Positions 9,049 through 17,766 are shown, counted from the stretch's first letter. The stretch is DNA of 64,000 nt from Oceanobacillus zhaokaii (GCF_003352005.1 NZ_CP024848.1:3977001-4041000), one strand, 5' to 3'. A program made the numbers and translations. The notes: generated by a model from the sequence alone, not told the origin.

Positions 9049-9417
9049 CTATTTCAAATGCTCATTCAGAACGTTTTCCTCCAAGACTCCCGTTGTATCG
9101 CCATACACTTTGATAATGTGCATTTCTCCCCAATTGCAAAGTGAATCTAAGATACCTTGCAAGCTCCAGCCATATTCACTTAGTTCGTACTCCACTTTTG
9201 GTGGGACTTGATTATACACAATTCGATTAATCACGCCATCTGCCTCTAATTCACGTAACTGCTGTGTTAACATCTTCTGTGTAATATTTGGCATAAGGCG
9301 TTTCAATTCACTCGTACGCTTCTTGCCATGTGTCAGGTGACACAGAATCACACATTTCCACTTTCCTCCGATTACTTCTAACGTCGCTTCTACAGAAATA
9401 TTGTACTTCTTCTTCAT
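9049..9417 (-). CDS. HxlR family transcriptional regulator
   Basis: A 122-aa winged helix protein. Its start, YNISVEATLEVIGGKWKCVI, and the following LPNITQKMLTQQLRELEADG-type recognition segment are diagnostic of HxlR/MarR-like regulators. ATG at 9417 follows AGGAGA. It is divergent from an MFS exporter followed by an aldo-keto reductase, a common HxlR setting for response to reactive electrophiles or drugs. A symmetrical pair of ACTTAAAAGT/ACTTTTAAGT sites lies between the divergent genes. Confidence 0.9.
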   Translation of the reverse strand: MKKKYNISVEATLEVIGGKWKCVILCHLTHGKKRTSELKRLMPNITQKMLTQQLRELEADGVINRIVYNQVPPKVEYELSEYGWSLQGILDSLCNWGEMHIIKVYGDTTGVLEENVLNEHLK

Positions 9418-9439
9418 AGATAGATTCTCCTCTATAGGA

Positions 9440-9468
9440 ACTTAAAAGTACCTACAGCACTTTTAAGT
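9440..9468. promoter_or_regulatory. Candidate HxlR operator
   Basis: ACTTAAAAGT (9440-9449) and its exact complement ACTTTTAAGT (9459-9468) are separated by nine bases, 23 bases upstream of the HxlR gene start and in the divergent promoter region. GTACGTAC follows directly. Confidence 0.6.
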
Positions 9469-9584
9469 ACGTACTTCCCAATTTATTTTATATCTATCAT
9501 AATAACATTTATCGATTGCGTTTTAACATATTTTATTTAAAACAATTTCAATCATACATTAACAGATTACGAAGGAGGATAAAC

Positions 9585-10796
9585 GTGGCTTTAAGTAAAA
9601 AACAAAGTACATTCGCACTATTAGCCTTAGCTATAAGTGCATTTGCAATAGGAACAACAGAATTTATCAGTGTAGGTCTATTACCATTAATTGCGAATGA
9701 TTTACAAATTTCGGTTACGACAGCTGGATTAACGGTCTCGTTATATGCGTTGGGCGTAACATTTGGAGCACCAATACTAACGTCGATTACGTCCAGTATG
9801 TCGCGTAAGCATTTGCTGCTCTGGATCATGGTTATTTTTATAATCGGGAATAGTATCGCTGCCTTCTCCACAAGCATTGGCATGTTGCTCGTTGCTCGTG
9901 TTATTTCTGCCTTTTCACACGGGATTTTCATGTCGATTGGCTCCACCATTGCGGCAGATTTAGTACCCGAAAACAGAAGAGCCAGCGCCATCTCCATTAT
10001 GTTCACAGGACTAACAGTAGCTACCGTAACAGGTGTACCACTGGGAACATTCATTGGACAACAGTTTGGCTGGAGAATGGCTTTCATTATCATCGTTGGC
10101 ATCGGAATTATTGCCTTCATTGCGAATAGCATTCTAGTCCCATCTAATTTACGAAAAGGTACTCGTACAACGTTTCGCAATCAATTCAAATTAGTGACAA
10201 ATGGCCGCTTATTACTTTTATTTACGATTACTATCTTAGGCTATGGAGGAACATTCGTTGTCTTTACCTATTTATCTCCCATACTGCAGGAAATAACAGG
10301 ATTTAAAGAAGGAACGGTTGCGGCCATTCTCCTTTTATACGGGATTGCGATTGCTATTGGCAATACAGTCGGTGGCAAGCTATCGAATCACAATCCGATT
10401 CGCGCACTATTTTATATGTTTATTGTTCAAGCAGTAATCCTATGTATCCTGATGTTTACAGCACCATTTAAAATTGCAGGATTGATTACGATTTTCTTAA
10501 TGGGTGCACTAGCTTTTATGAATGTACCGGGCCTGCAAGTATACGCGGTTATGCTTGCAGAACGATTTGTACCTTCTGGAGTAGATGTGGCTTCTGCTAT
10601 CAATATTGCTGCATTTAACGCAGGGATTGCCCTTGGTTCCTACTTAGGCGGGATTATTACAGACTCAATTGGACTCATTCATACTACCTGGGTGGGTGCG
10701 CTAATGGTACTAATTGCTGCCATTCTAGCAGGTTGGAGTACAATCCTTGAAAGAAAAGATCAAAAGGACAGCAAATTAAATGGGGCAGTATCCTAA
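9585..10796 (+). CDS. MFS transporter (AraJ/YdhP-like sugar or drug efflux)
   Basis: A 403-aa major facilitator with twelve predicted membrane segments. Its N-terminus FALLALAISAFAIGTTEFIS is typical of the DHA1/AraJ efflux subgroup. The frame is open from 9516, but GTG at 9585 is preceded by GGAGG at the right distance, so the first 23 codons are excluded. It probably exports a small molecule under control of the divergent HxlR regulator. The next gene, a frameshifted aldo-keto reductase, follows after 36 bases and was probably cotranscribed. Confidence 0.88.
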   Translation: MALSKKQSTFALLALAISAFAIGTTEFISVGLLPLIANDLQISVTTAGLTVSLYALGVTFGAPILTSITSSMSRKHLLLWIMVIFIIGNSIAAFSTSIGMLLVARVISAFSHGIFMSIGSTIAADLVPENRRASAISIMFTGLTVATVTGVPLGTFIGQQFGWRMAFIIIVGIGIIAFIANSILVPSNLRKGTRTTFRNQFKLVTNGRLLLLFTITILGYGGTFVVFTYLSPILQEITGFKEGTVAAILLLYGIAIAIGNTVGGKLSNHNPIRALFYMFIVQAVILCILMFTAPFKIAGLITIFLMGALAFMNVPGLQVYAVMLAERFVPSGVDVASAINIAAFNAGIALGSYLGGIITDSIGLIHTTWVGALMVLIAAILAGWSTILERKDQKDSKLNGAVS

Positions 10797-10832
10797 GGAA
10801 TTTAGAAATATGAAAATTGGAGGTTATTTATC

Positions 10833-11674
10833 ATGATGAAGCATTTACAAGATACAACTACTTTGCATAATGGAGTTAAAATGCCTTGGTTTGGCATCGG
10901 GGTGTTTAAAGTAGAGGATGGACCTGAGCTAGTTGATGCCGTTAAGTTTGCAATCAAATATGTTATCGCAGCATTGATACGGCAGCGATTTATGGAAATG
11001 AAGAAGGGGTTGGACAAGCGATTCGGGAAGGGATAAATGAGTCCGGTATCCCTAGAGGAGAATTATTTATTACATCAAAGGTCTGGAATGCCGACTTAGG
11101 CTATGATTCAACGATAGAAGCATACGAAACAAGTCTAAAGAAACTTGGCCTTAACTATTTGGATCTATACCTCATTCACTGGCCTGTTCAAGGAAAATTT
11201 AAAGAAGCCTGGCGTACATTGGAGACCCTTTATAAAGAAGGAAGGGTCAAGGCGATTGGAGTAAGCAACTTCCAAATCTCTCATCTTGAGGAATTAATGA
11301 AGGATGCCGAAATCAAACCGATGATCAATCAAGTAGAATACCATCCACGCTTGACCCAGAAGGACATCCAAGCCTTTTGTCAAAAGCACGGAATTCAGTT
11401 AGAAGCTTGGTCACCTTTAATGCAGGGTCAATTATTAGATAATCTATTGTTACAAGGAATTGCAGATAAGTATAACAAGACTGTTTCTCAAGTCATTTTG
11501 CGATGGGATTTACAAAATGGTGTTGTAACCATTCCAAAATCCACGAAGGAGCATCGAATTATTGAAAACTCCACTGTATTCGACTTCGAATTAACAAAGG
11601 AAGAGATGCAGCAGATTGATGGGCTAAATCAAAATCACCGAGTGGGACCTGACCCTGATAATTTTGATTTTTAA
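10833..11674 (+). pseudogene. Aldo/keto reductase disrupted by a single-base deletion
   Basis: The first frame reads TLHNGVKMPWFGIGVFKVED, then AVKFAIKY, and leaves the family alignment at about 10962. Adding one G there (tatgttatcgc to tatggttatcgc) restores YGYRSIDTAAIYGNEEGVGQ, and the remainder continues in the second frame to 11674. The restored protein would have the catalytic tetrad (Asp in IDTA, Tyr in IYGNEE, Lys in TSKVW, His in LIHWP) and about 280 aa, normal for the family. ATG at 10833 follows GGAGG. As written it cannot give a full enzyme. Recent mutation or a sequencing error are both possible, since the rest is intact. Confidence 0.9.
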
Positions 11675-11734
11675 TTAGATGGGCATATAGAAACTTAAAA
11701 AGACAGCTGCTTCTAAGAAACAAAGGGTTCCGTT

Positions 11735-12019
11735 TTGAGGTGCATTTTCAAAAAAATACACCTCAAATGACATTAAAATTGACCGTTAAAATGGCAAATA
11801 AAAGTCGTCTGAATTTAGACGGCTTTTAATATTATAATGACAAGGTTAAAGCTAAGTTTTTTAAAGACTACTAATATATGGTGAAATAACTTTGTGAAAT
11901 ATTGTACTTAAAGTAACGGGGCAGTTTTGTTTAACAAGCAAAATTAAAATATTCATTGTCAATATTATTTAACAGAAACCCCTCAACGTCAGTCAACCGC
12001 ATGATAAGGGGTGTTTTTT
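11735..12019 (+). terminator. Intergenic stretch with three hairpins
   Basis: TTGAGGTG (11735-11742) pairs with CACCTCAA (11761-11768). AAAAGTCGTCT (11802-11812) pairs with AGACGGCTTTT (11819-11829), which looks like the terminator of the reductase unit. ACCCCT (11978-11983) pairs with AGGGGT (12007-12012), followed by a run of T. No gene is visible between 11675 and 12066. Confidence 0.5.
11903..11940. repeat. Degenerate dispersed repeat, GTACTTAAAGTAAC family (copy A)
   Basis: TTGTGAA, five bases, then GTACTTAAAGTAAC and a GTTTAACAAG tail. The same order occurs at 14472-14510, with a more divergent copy at 15068-15110. No transposase is associated. Confidence 0.5.
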
Positions 12020-12066
12020 GTTGGATATAAAAGCAACTATTAAATATATTCCGATTTTACCAATGC

Positions 12067-12669
12067 TTAACTCTCTCTTTCAAAAGGGCCATACAAAGAA
12101 ATCTTCAATAAAAGCTTTGCCATTTCTTTAGGTGAATATCTGTAGTTATTCTGTAACCACCAGATAATGCTTTCATAATAAGCACCGGTGATAAATGAAA
12201 CGGCAAAAGGGATTTTAACCGTCATTTCTTGTTCTTTAGATGATGCGTACTTCATCCCTTCCACAATATATTTTCGAAGGATATTCTTGACATCATTAAT
12301 GAATAGTGAATCAGGTCGGTGTAATAGTAGTACTTCGTACGCTTTCTTATTTTCAGATATATGTTTGAAAAGGTTCACCATGTTTTCGGGTAATTCATTT
12401 TCTGTAAATGCATCGATTGGCTTCGGGTTGATAATCGTTAACGACTTGTTTAAATCATGTAATATTTCCTCGTGTAGTTGTTTTCTTAAATCGAGGATAT
12501 TGGAGTAATTGTTATAAAATGTAGGCCTTGTAACATTTGCTTCCTGACACAATTGTCGAATCGTTAATTGGTGATGGCCGCTTAATAATAATGACAAATA
12601 GGCTTCTTGCAGTTTCTTTATCGAACGTACTTGTCTTGGATCAATCACAGTCATAAAATTCACATCCAT
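12067..12669 (-). CDS. TetR/AcrR family transcriptional regulator
   Basis: A 200-aa regulator. The helix-turn-helix lies at about residues 30-65 (LTIRQLCQEANVTRPTFYNN), followed by an all-helical ligand domain with WWLQNNYRYSPKEMAKLLLK near the C-terminus, as in the DhaS-like group. Two ATGs are possible (12669 and 12654), neither with a strong ribosome-binding site; the longer is given. It follows two SDR dehydrogenase genes on the same strand. The perfect palindrome at 14365-14387 in front of that pair is the most likely operator. Confidence 0.85.
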   Translation of the reverse strand: MDVNFMTVIDPRQVRSIKKLQEAYLSLLLSGHHQLTIRQLCQEANVTRPTFYNNYSNILDLRKQLHEEILHDLNKSLTIINPKPIDAFTENELPENMVNLFKHISENKKAYEVLLLHRPDSLFINDVKNILRKYIVEGMKYASSKEQEMTVKIPFAVSFITGAYYESIIWWLQNNYRYSPKEMAKLLLKISLYGPFERES

Positions 12670-12696
12670 TTATCTTTCATAGTTCCATAATAAAGC

Positions 12697-12728
12697 AAAA
12701 GAAAACCCGTTAGGTTGGGTTTTCTTTT
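12697..12728 (-). terminator. Terminator of the SDR operon
   Basis: AAAAGAAAACCC (12697-12708) pairs with GGGTTTTCTTTT (12717-12728) just after the stop of the SDR gene ending at 12751, with a T-rich flank on the minus strand. Confidence 0.8.
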
Positions 12729-12750
12729 ATTATAAGTTATTTACTTTAGT

Positions 12751-13509
12751 TTACTGTAATAAAGTACCGCCATCAAGGACTAACTCCGTACCTGTAATAT
12801 AACGAGATTCGTCACTTGCTAAAAACAGAACAGCATTGGCTATATCTTCTGGTTGTCCAATGAAATTTAGGGGAATCATGCTTAAAGCCATTTTTCGCCC
12901 CTCACCGCCATTTGAATCCAATGCCTCTTTAATCATTGGTGTTTCAACTGAACCCGGATGAACAGAATTCACGCGGATATTATACTTCGCATAATCGAGT
13001 GCGACGTTTTTTGTAAGTAATCTCAAAGCACCTTTGGAAGAGTTATATGCGGGATTGCCTATCCCATACATACCTGAAAGGGAAGAAATGTTCACTATAC
13101 TTGCAGCCTCGACTTTCTTCAATTCTTCTATGACTGCTTTTGTTCCTAAAAATGGACCGATTGCATTAATGGCCATTACTTTTTCAAACTCTTCTCTTGT
13201 CATTTCTTCTATTGTTTGTTGGATCTTCCCAGTGATTCCAGCGTTATTTACTAAAATATGGATGGAATCAAATTCTTTTACAGTCTCTTCAACTACTTTA
13301 TCCCAATCTTCACTAGATGTTACATCGTGGACAAGACCTATCGCTTTCCCACCTGCTGCTTTTATTTCTTCCACTACCTGATGAAGACCCGCCTCATTCA
13401 TATCTGTCACAACGACTTTTGCCCCTTCTTTGGCAAAAAGCTTAGCTTCTGCTGCCCCTTGTGCACCGGCCGCACCTGTGATGATTGCAACTTTATCTTT
13501 TAATCTCAT
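12751..13509 (-). CDS. SDR family NAD(P)-dependent oxidoreductase
   Basis: A classical short-chain dehydrogenase of 252 aa. The cofactor motif is TGAAGAQG (about residue 13), followed by LVNNAG, the catalytic serine in ISSLSG and the YxxxK pair in AYNSSKGA. The C-terminus ends YITGTELVLDGG, usual for 3-oxoacyl-ACP reductase-like or 20-beta-hydroxysteroid dehydrogenase-like members. ATG at 13509 sits seven bases after GGAGG; the upstream ATG at 13527 has no site. It is the second gene of a pair with a close paralogue at 13581 (72-base gap). The substrate is unknown. Confidence 0.88.
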   Translation of the reverse strand: MRLKDKVAIITGAAGAQGAAEAKLFAKEGAKVVVTDMNEAGLHQVVEEIKAAGGKAIGLVHDVTSSEDWDKVVEETVKEFDSIHILVNNAGITGKIQQTIEEMTREEFEKVMAINAIGPFLGTKAVIEELKKVEAASIVNISSLSGMYGIGNPAYNSSKGALRLLTKNVALDYAKYNIRVNSVHPGSVETPMIKEALDSNGGEGRKMALSMIPLNFIGQPEDIANAVLFLASDESRYITGTELVLDGGTLLQ

Positions 13510-13580
13510 ATAAATCCTCCCTAACATAAATTTATCTTCATCTTTATCAACTCGTTAATCCTACCCAAAATTTAACTATA

Positions 13581-14315
13581 TTATTGAGCTGTTATTCCGC
13601 CATCAACAATAAATTCTGATCCTGTTGAATATCTTGAATCTTCAGAAGCAAGGAATAATACTAGATCTGAAATATCTTGCGGCTTTGCCATTCGTCCAAG
13701 TGGTATTGTTTTTGCATATTCTTTGACAATTTCATAGGAGTCACCTTCTGTTACCATTGGTGTTTCAACAACTCCTGGATGGATAGAATTTACTCGGATA
13801 TTATCTTTTGAGAACTCTAATGCTCCTGCTTTTGTAATGCCGCGCACTGCAAATTTTGAATCTGTGTATCCTACAGCGCCCCCTACTATTCCATTAATCG
13901 ATGAAATGTTGATAATAGATCCTCCATTTGCCTTTGCCATTGATGGTTGTACATATTTCATTCCTAAAAACACGGATACTTGGTTGATATTAACAATTTT
14001 CATGTAGTCATCGAGTGTGCATTCTTCAAATGTTTTATTAAAACTAATTCCAGCATTATTCACCAATATATTTATTGGTCCAAAAGTGGATTCTGTTTCA
14101 CTAATTACTTTTTTCCACTCTTCTTCTTTAGTTACATCCTGTTTGACAAACAAAACATTTTCACCGAGTTCCTCAGCCAGCGCCTTTCCTTTAGTACTGT
14201 TCAAATCAGTGATGACAACTTTAGCGCCTTCTTTCAACAATGTACGTGCATGTGATTCACCCATACCTTGTGCTGCACCAGTTACAATTGCAATTTTATT
14301 TTCTAATTTGCCCAT
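13581..14315 (-). CDS. SDR family NAD(P)-dependent oxidoreductase (paralogue)
   Basis: A 244-aa short-chain dehydrogenase. It has TGAAQGMG for cofactor binding, LVNNAG, the catalytic serine in INISSINGI and the YxxxK pair in GYTDSKFAV. It resembles the downstream SDR closely, suggesting local duplication. ATG at 14315 follows GAGGAG with eight bases between; a GTG nine bases further up overlaps that site and is rejected. A perfect palindrome (14365-14387) about 50 bases upstream is a probable TetR operator controlling both SDR genes. Confidence 0.88.
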   Translation of the reverse strand: MGKLENKIAIVTGAAQGMGESHARTLLKEGAKVVITDLNSTKGKALAEELGENVLFVKQDVTKEEEWKKVISETESTFGPINILVNNAGISFNKTFEECTLDDYMKIVNINQVSVFLGMKYVQPSMAKANGGSIINISSINGIVGGAVGYTDSKFAVRGITKAGALEFSKDNIRVNSIHPGVVETPMVTEGDSYEIVKEYAKTIPLGRMAKPQDISDLVLFLASEDSRYSTGSEFIVDGGITAQ

Positions 14316-14364
14316 ACCTTTCACTCCTCTTTCAACTTTTTATCCTTCTATCTTTATTATACCG

Positions 14365-14387
14365 CTATTTTACATTGTGTAAAATAG
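14365..14387. promoter_or_regulatory. TetR-type operator upstream of the SDR pair
   Basis: Arms CTATTTTACA (14365-14374) and TGTAAAATAG (14378-14387) are exact complements around a TTG spacer, 50-72 bases before the first SDR start. This size and symmetry are usual for TetR operators, and a TetR gene ends the cluster. Confidence 0.7.
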
Positions 14388-14471
14388 TTTGATTGTTGGG
14401 ATGGGATATAGAAATTTATTGGGCCAAGGAAAGACCCTATGTCTTCACAATAAGGATATGCTTGTGAACAG

Positions 14472-14510
14472 ATGTACTTAAAGTAACTGGTGCAATAGTT
14501 AAACAAGGCG
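14472..14510. repeat. Degenerate dispersed repeat (copy B)
   Basis: GTACTTAAAGTAAC, again preceded by TTGTGAA and five bases and followed by AGTTAAACAAG. It is the closest match to copy A. Confidence 0.5.
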
Positions 14511-14692
14511 ATTACCAAAACAATCGTCTTTTTCTTTGAACGATATTTTTTGAATATTATGCTACTGTTGAATAGAATTATTGAGCTAATGGTGCAGGTT
14601 AGTCGAATAAGAGAGGGGAAGTTTTTATGTCGCATTTGACACAAAATGTGCAGCATTGAGAGGTAAAATTAGTGATTAAAATCCTTGAATTA

Positions 14693-14857
14693 TTACTTTT
14701 TAGAAACAGTCCAATGTTTGGAAGGAATTACGTTTTGATTTAGTTGTTGCACTAACAAATCTGCTGAGTAGTAATCAGCAAAAGTTTTGTCCGACTGGGA
14801 ACTGGAGTCCTTTAAGGTCTCTGTTTCACCACCATTGTTTCGTATGATTAAAAACAT
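14693..14857 (-). CDS. Small hypothetical protein, 54 aa
   Basis: ATG at 14857 stands five bases after a perfect GGAGGTGA ribosome-binding site, and the frame is open for 54 codons to TAA at 14693. The product begins MFLIIRNNGGETETLKDSSS and contains the segments KTFADYYSADLLVQQLNQ and PSKHWTVSKK. It is soluble, mildly basic, and has no signal or membrane segment. I do not recognise it. It stands alone in a 1.1-kb gap between the SDR operon and a membrane-protein gene. The start site is among the best in the window, which is the main reason to call it real. Confidence 0.65.
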   Translation of the reverse strand: MFLIIRNNGGETETLKDSSSQSDKTFADYYSADLLVQQLNQNVIPSKHWTVSKK

Positions 14858-15067
14858 GAGTCACCTCCAATTTATGACATAAACAATGACTTCATTTAAA
14901 TGAATTGTCTCATTAAAAGGTAATTTAATATACATTATCAGCAAATTTTAACCAGTTTGTTATCGAATTGTAATCAATTATCCTTTTATTCACCGGGAAT
15001 ATCACTACAAAAAGCGATTGCAAAATAACTGTTACTGATTTCGGACATAATTTGTACTAGATGAGAA

Positions 15068-15110
15068 GGTGCTTGTTCAACTAAAGGGTGCTTTAGTTTA
15101 ATAAGGAAAT
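15068..15110. repeat. Degenerate dispersed repeat (copy C)
   Basis: GTGCTTGTTCAACTAAAG, then GGTGCTTTAGTTTAATAAGG. It has the same layout as copies A and B but is more divergent. CTAAAG and CTTTAG can pair into a short stem. Confidence 0.4.
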
Positions 15111-15172
15111 TGATCAGGATCTCTTAATAGAGGTCCTTTTTGTATTAAATAAACAAAGGTATACTATCAAAA

Positions 15173-15225
15173 TGACAGTGCAATTGACAGCCGAATTGAC
15201 ATCAATTTTGACATATCAATTGACA
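15173..15225. repeat. Five direct repeats of AATTGACA with exact 12-base period
   Basis: TGACA occurs at 15173, 15185, 15197, 15209 and 15221, exactly 12 bases apart. Four of the five are within ATTGACA or TTTGACA, with variable bases between. A weaker relative with the same period lies at about 11769-11797. The function is unknown. Repeated sites about one helical turn apart would put bound proteins on nearly one face of the DNA. Confidence 0.7.
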
Positions 15226-15426
15226 ACAGTTTTTCTATGTACAATATCTATTGTCCTATATAAAATAAATGAGATATTCGGATGCCAAAAAACCCTAATT
15301 TAACCATTAATCGTTGATATAACAACAAAACCGAATCCTTTATTCTGAGAAAGGAGCTGTTTTTTATATTTTTATTTATTACCCTAATAAAAGAATGATT
15401 CTTTAGATAACAAAAATCACCACCCA

Positions 15427-16047
15427 TTAATAATATTCATCATAATGGCTTTGCGAAATTGCTCCCATTTCCAGTGCGCGTTCTGGATTGTTGAGAAAGA
15501 CAGGACTTATTGCAAATAGATAGTAGGCTATTAGATGCAGGAAGGCAAAAACGATAACATTGCTTCCAAGTGTTCCTATTGCAACTTGCAAGCTGACAAA
15601 ACCAATTATTCCTAGAACAAATAATCCGATAGAGTAATACAATAGGAACTTAGGGAGTGCCTTATTACCATTTTCATCGATACCAGAAATATTACGGATA
15701 AGCTTTTCCCGGTTGATAAAGCCAATCAAAAATGTAATGATATGGACGAAAATCGTTAACCATCCAATCCATGTTCCCCAAATGCTATTAAATAATGGAA
15801 TTGCCGAGTAGACCAGTATCATCGCCAGCATGACGAACATATTAATACTATTCAGGTGGATACCACTATATCCATACTTTAGCCAAAGAATAAATAAAAG
15901 AAGCACAACGACTGGAATGGTACACATAGTGGCAATGAAAAGCTTTAGATTCTCAGTAAGACCACCCATTATTGGAGCTATCATTACACATACAATGATA
16001 ACGTTAATAATATTGGTTTCTAAAATCGGCTTTCTATTCTTTTTCAT
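15427..16047 (-). CDS. Hypothetical integral membrane protein
   Basis: A 206-aa protein with about six hydrophobic segments (for example IIVCVMIAPIMGG, VVVLLLFILWL, MFVMLAMILVYSAIPLF, LTIFVHIITFLIGF, YSIGLFVLGIIGFV and FAFLHLIAYYLFAI). A polar loop in the middle contains GIDENGNKALPKF. ATG at 16047 follows AAGGGGG. I do not recognise the family. It is monocistronic, with a repeat-derived hairpin at its upstream side and no clear functional neighbours. Confidence 0.75.
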   Translation of the reverse strand: MKKNRKPILETNIINVIIVCVMIAPIMGGLTENLKLFIATMCTIPVVVLLLFILWLKYGYSGIHLNSINMFVMLAMILVYSAIPLFNSIWGTWIGWLTIFVHIITFLIGFINREKLIRNISGIDENGNKALPKFLLYYSIGLFVLGIIGFVSLQVAIGTLGSNVIVFAFLHLIAYYLFAISPVFLNNPERALEMGAISQSHYDEYY

Positions 16048-16238
16048 TTAATTCCCCCTTATGTCGCCCCCTGCTTTCTGTCTAGACCCAAACTCCTAAA
16101 GCAAAGAAATTATCTAGTTACTATATAATACGATAATCGAGCGTATTCGGTTTCAAACGACAGGAAAAACAGGACTTAAAGACTAACAAAGGGGAGTTTA
16201 ACTGGATGGTATGCGGACAGTCTGTTTTGAAACAGAGG

Positions 16239-16295
16239 TTGAGGTCAGTCCCCTATTACGCTATTACTTTCTCGTAACGGGAGACTGACCCTCAA
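16239..16295. repeat. Palindromic repeat, GGACTGACC family
   Basis: TTGAGGTCAGTCCCC (16239-16253) pairs with GGGAGACTGACCCTCAA (16279-16295), allowing two bulges. Related cores lie at 20973-21013 and 35249-35261. It sits just downstream of the hydantoinase gene and may also end its transcript. Confidence 0.6.
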
Positions 16296-16314
16296 TATTC
16301 TATAGGAAACTTCT

Positions 16315-17766
16315 TTATAATTTAACAGAACCTTGAAGGGACAAATTGTTTGCTGCATATTCATCTACAGCTTCTTTTTCTTTAAATTCATCGTAGCATA
16401 AACCATATGGCTTGGCCTTGATGTATTTACCTTGTCCTTTTCTTCCGACAAATTTGCCATTTTCAGCTGTCAGCTGTCCACGAAGAAATACTTTTTCAGG
16501 TCTGCCGATCATATCCATGCCCTCAAAGGTATTATAATCACTTTGATGATAGCTATGTTCCACTGTTATCTTTCCTCGATACTCTGGATCATAAATCACG
16601 ATATCTGCATCGGAACCAATTGCTATTTGACCTTTTTCAGGGTAGAGACCAACAATCTTCGCTGGATTCGTAGCAAAGAGTTCAACAAACTTTTCTTTCG
16701 TTATTTTCTTCGTTTCTACACCATAAGTCCATAGCAGGGCAAGCCGATCTTGAGCGCTCGGGCATCCATTTGGGATTTTCGTGAAGTCATCGATTCCTTT
16801 CTTCTTATCCACTTCAAAACCGCCGACATTTGCTGCATGATCTGAGCCGACTGCCTTCAGCCATCCTTTTTGAACCGCTTGCCAAAGTGCATCTACATGC
16901 TCCTCTTTTCTAAGTGCAGGAGAGCACACATATTTTGCTCCTTCAAAGTTTGGTTTTGCCAGGGATTCTTCTGTAAGCGTGAGATAGTGGGTACAGGTTT
17001 CGCCGTATATAGACAGCCCTGATTCATAGGCATCTCTGATTGCTTCCATCGATTCCTTTGTTGATACGTGAACAAAAAATAAAGGAGAATCTGCAAGCTC
17101 CGCCATATAAATAGCTCTTCTTGTTGCCTCTGCCTCAACGATTGGCGGTCTGGAAGCTGCATGATAGATAGGGTCTGTTTTTCCTTCGCTTACAAGCTGC
17201 TTTTGCAGCAAACTAACCAATTCACCGTTTTCAGCATGAAGAAAAACAGTTACTCCAGCTTCTTTAGCAACCTGCAGCGCTCTGAATATCCAATCGTCAT
17301 TGACCATGTATGGCGTTCCTTTATATGCCATAAAAAACTTTATAGTCGATATCCCTGCATCTGGAAGTGTTAAGATTTCATCAAAAAGGTCTTCTGTTGG
17401 ATACATGACCATCCCATGAAAAGCATAATCAACCATGGCAACGTCTTTCGCCTTTTCATTAGCTGCATTTACAGAATCCTTAATACTCTTTCCCTCTATC
17501 TGGTTTGGAAAATCAACGATAGTTGTCGTTCCGCCGACAACCGGTGCATTACTCGTGTTAAAATCCAATGTTCCAAATGATCCGTAGTGAACATGCTCAT
17601 CGACTCCACCAGGAAATACGTATTTTCCTGTGGCATCTACTATTTCGTCAGCTTCATAATCTAAATCCTTACCGATTGCTACGATTTTCTCCCCTTCGAC
17701 GTAGATATCTGACTTATATTCGCCTTCAGTAGATAGAATGTTTCCATTTTTGATCAATAAACGCAT
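16315..17766 (-). CDS. Dihydropyrimidinase / D-hydantoinase
   Basis: A 483-aa cyclic amidohydrolase that opens the ring of dihydropyrimidines or 5-substituted hydantoins. Metal-binding HxH lies in GGVDEHVHYG (about residue 57), the carboxylated lysine in IKFFMAYKGT (about 150), further histidines in VFLHAENGE and FFVHVSTKES, and the last aspartate in KAVGSDHAAN (about 315). Length is normal. ATG at 17766 follows AGGAG. It lies 155 bases after the cysteine amidase gene, separated by a hairpin, so it may be read through or have its own promoter. With the amidase it would turn a hydantoin into an N-carbamoyl compound and then a free amine or amino acid. Confidence 0.9.
   Translation of the reverse strand: MRLLIKNGNILSTEGEYKSDIYVEGEKIVAIGKDLDYEADEIVDATGKYVFPGGVDEHVHYGSFGTLDFNTSNAPVVGGTTTIVDFPNQIEGKSIKDSVNAANEKAKDVAMVDYAFHGMVMYPTEDLFDEILTLPDAGISTIKFFMAYKGTPYMVNDDWIFRALQVAKEAGVTVFLHAENGELVSLLQKQLVSEGKTDPIYHAASRPPIVEAEATRRAIYMAELADSPLFFVHVSTKESMEAIRDAYESGLSIYGETCTHYLTLTEESLAKPNFEGAKYVCSPALRKEEHVDALWQAVQKGWLKAVGSDHAANVGGFEVDKKKGIDDFTKIPNGCPSAQDRLALLWTYGVETKKITKEKFVELFATNPAKIVGLYPEKGQIAIGSDADIVIYDPEYRGKITVEHSYHQSDYNTFEGMDMIGRPEKVFLRGQLTAENGKFVGRKGQGKYIKAKPYGLCYDEFKEKEAVDEYAANNLSLQGSVKL

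Noticed and set aside
14357..14656. A 99-codon minus-strand open frame upstream of the SDR pair
   Set aside because: No ribosome-binding site, random amino-acid composition, and it runs across the TetR palindrome.
15173..15225. Possible CRISPR array from regular TGACA repeats
   Set aside because: Units are about 12 bases long without spacers of 30 bases and no cas genes are present.
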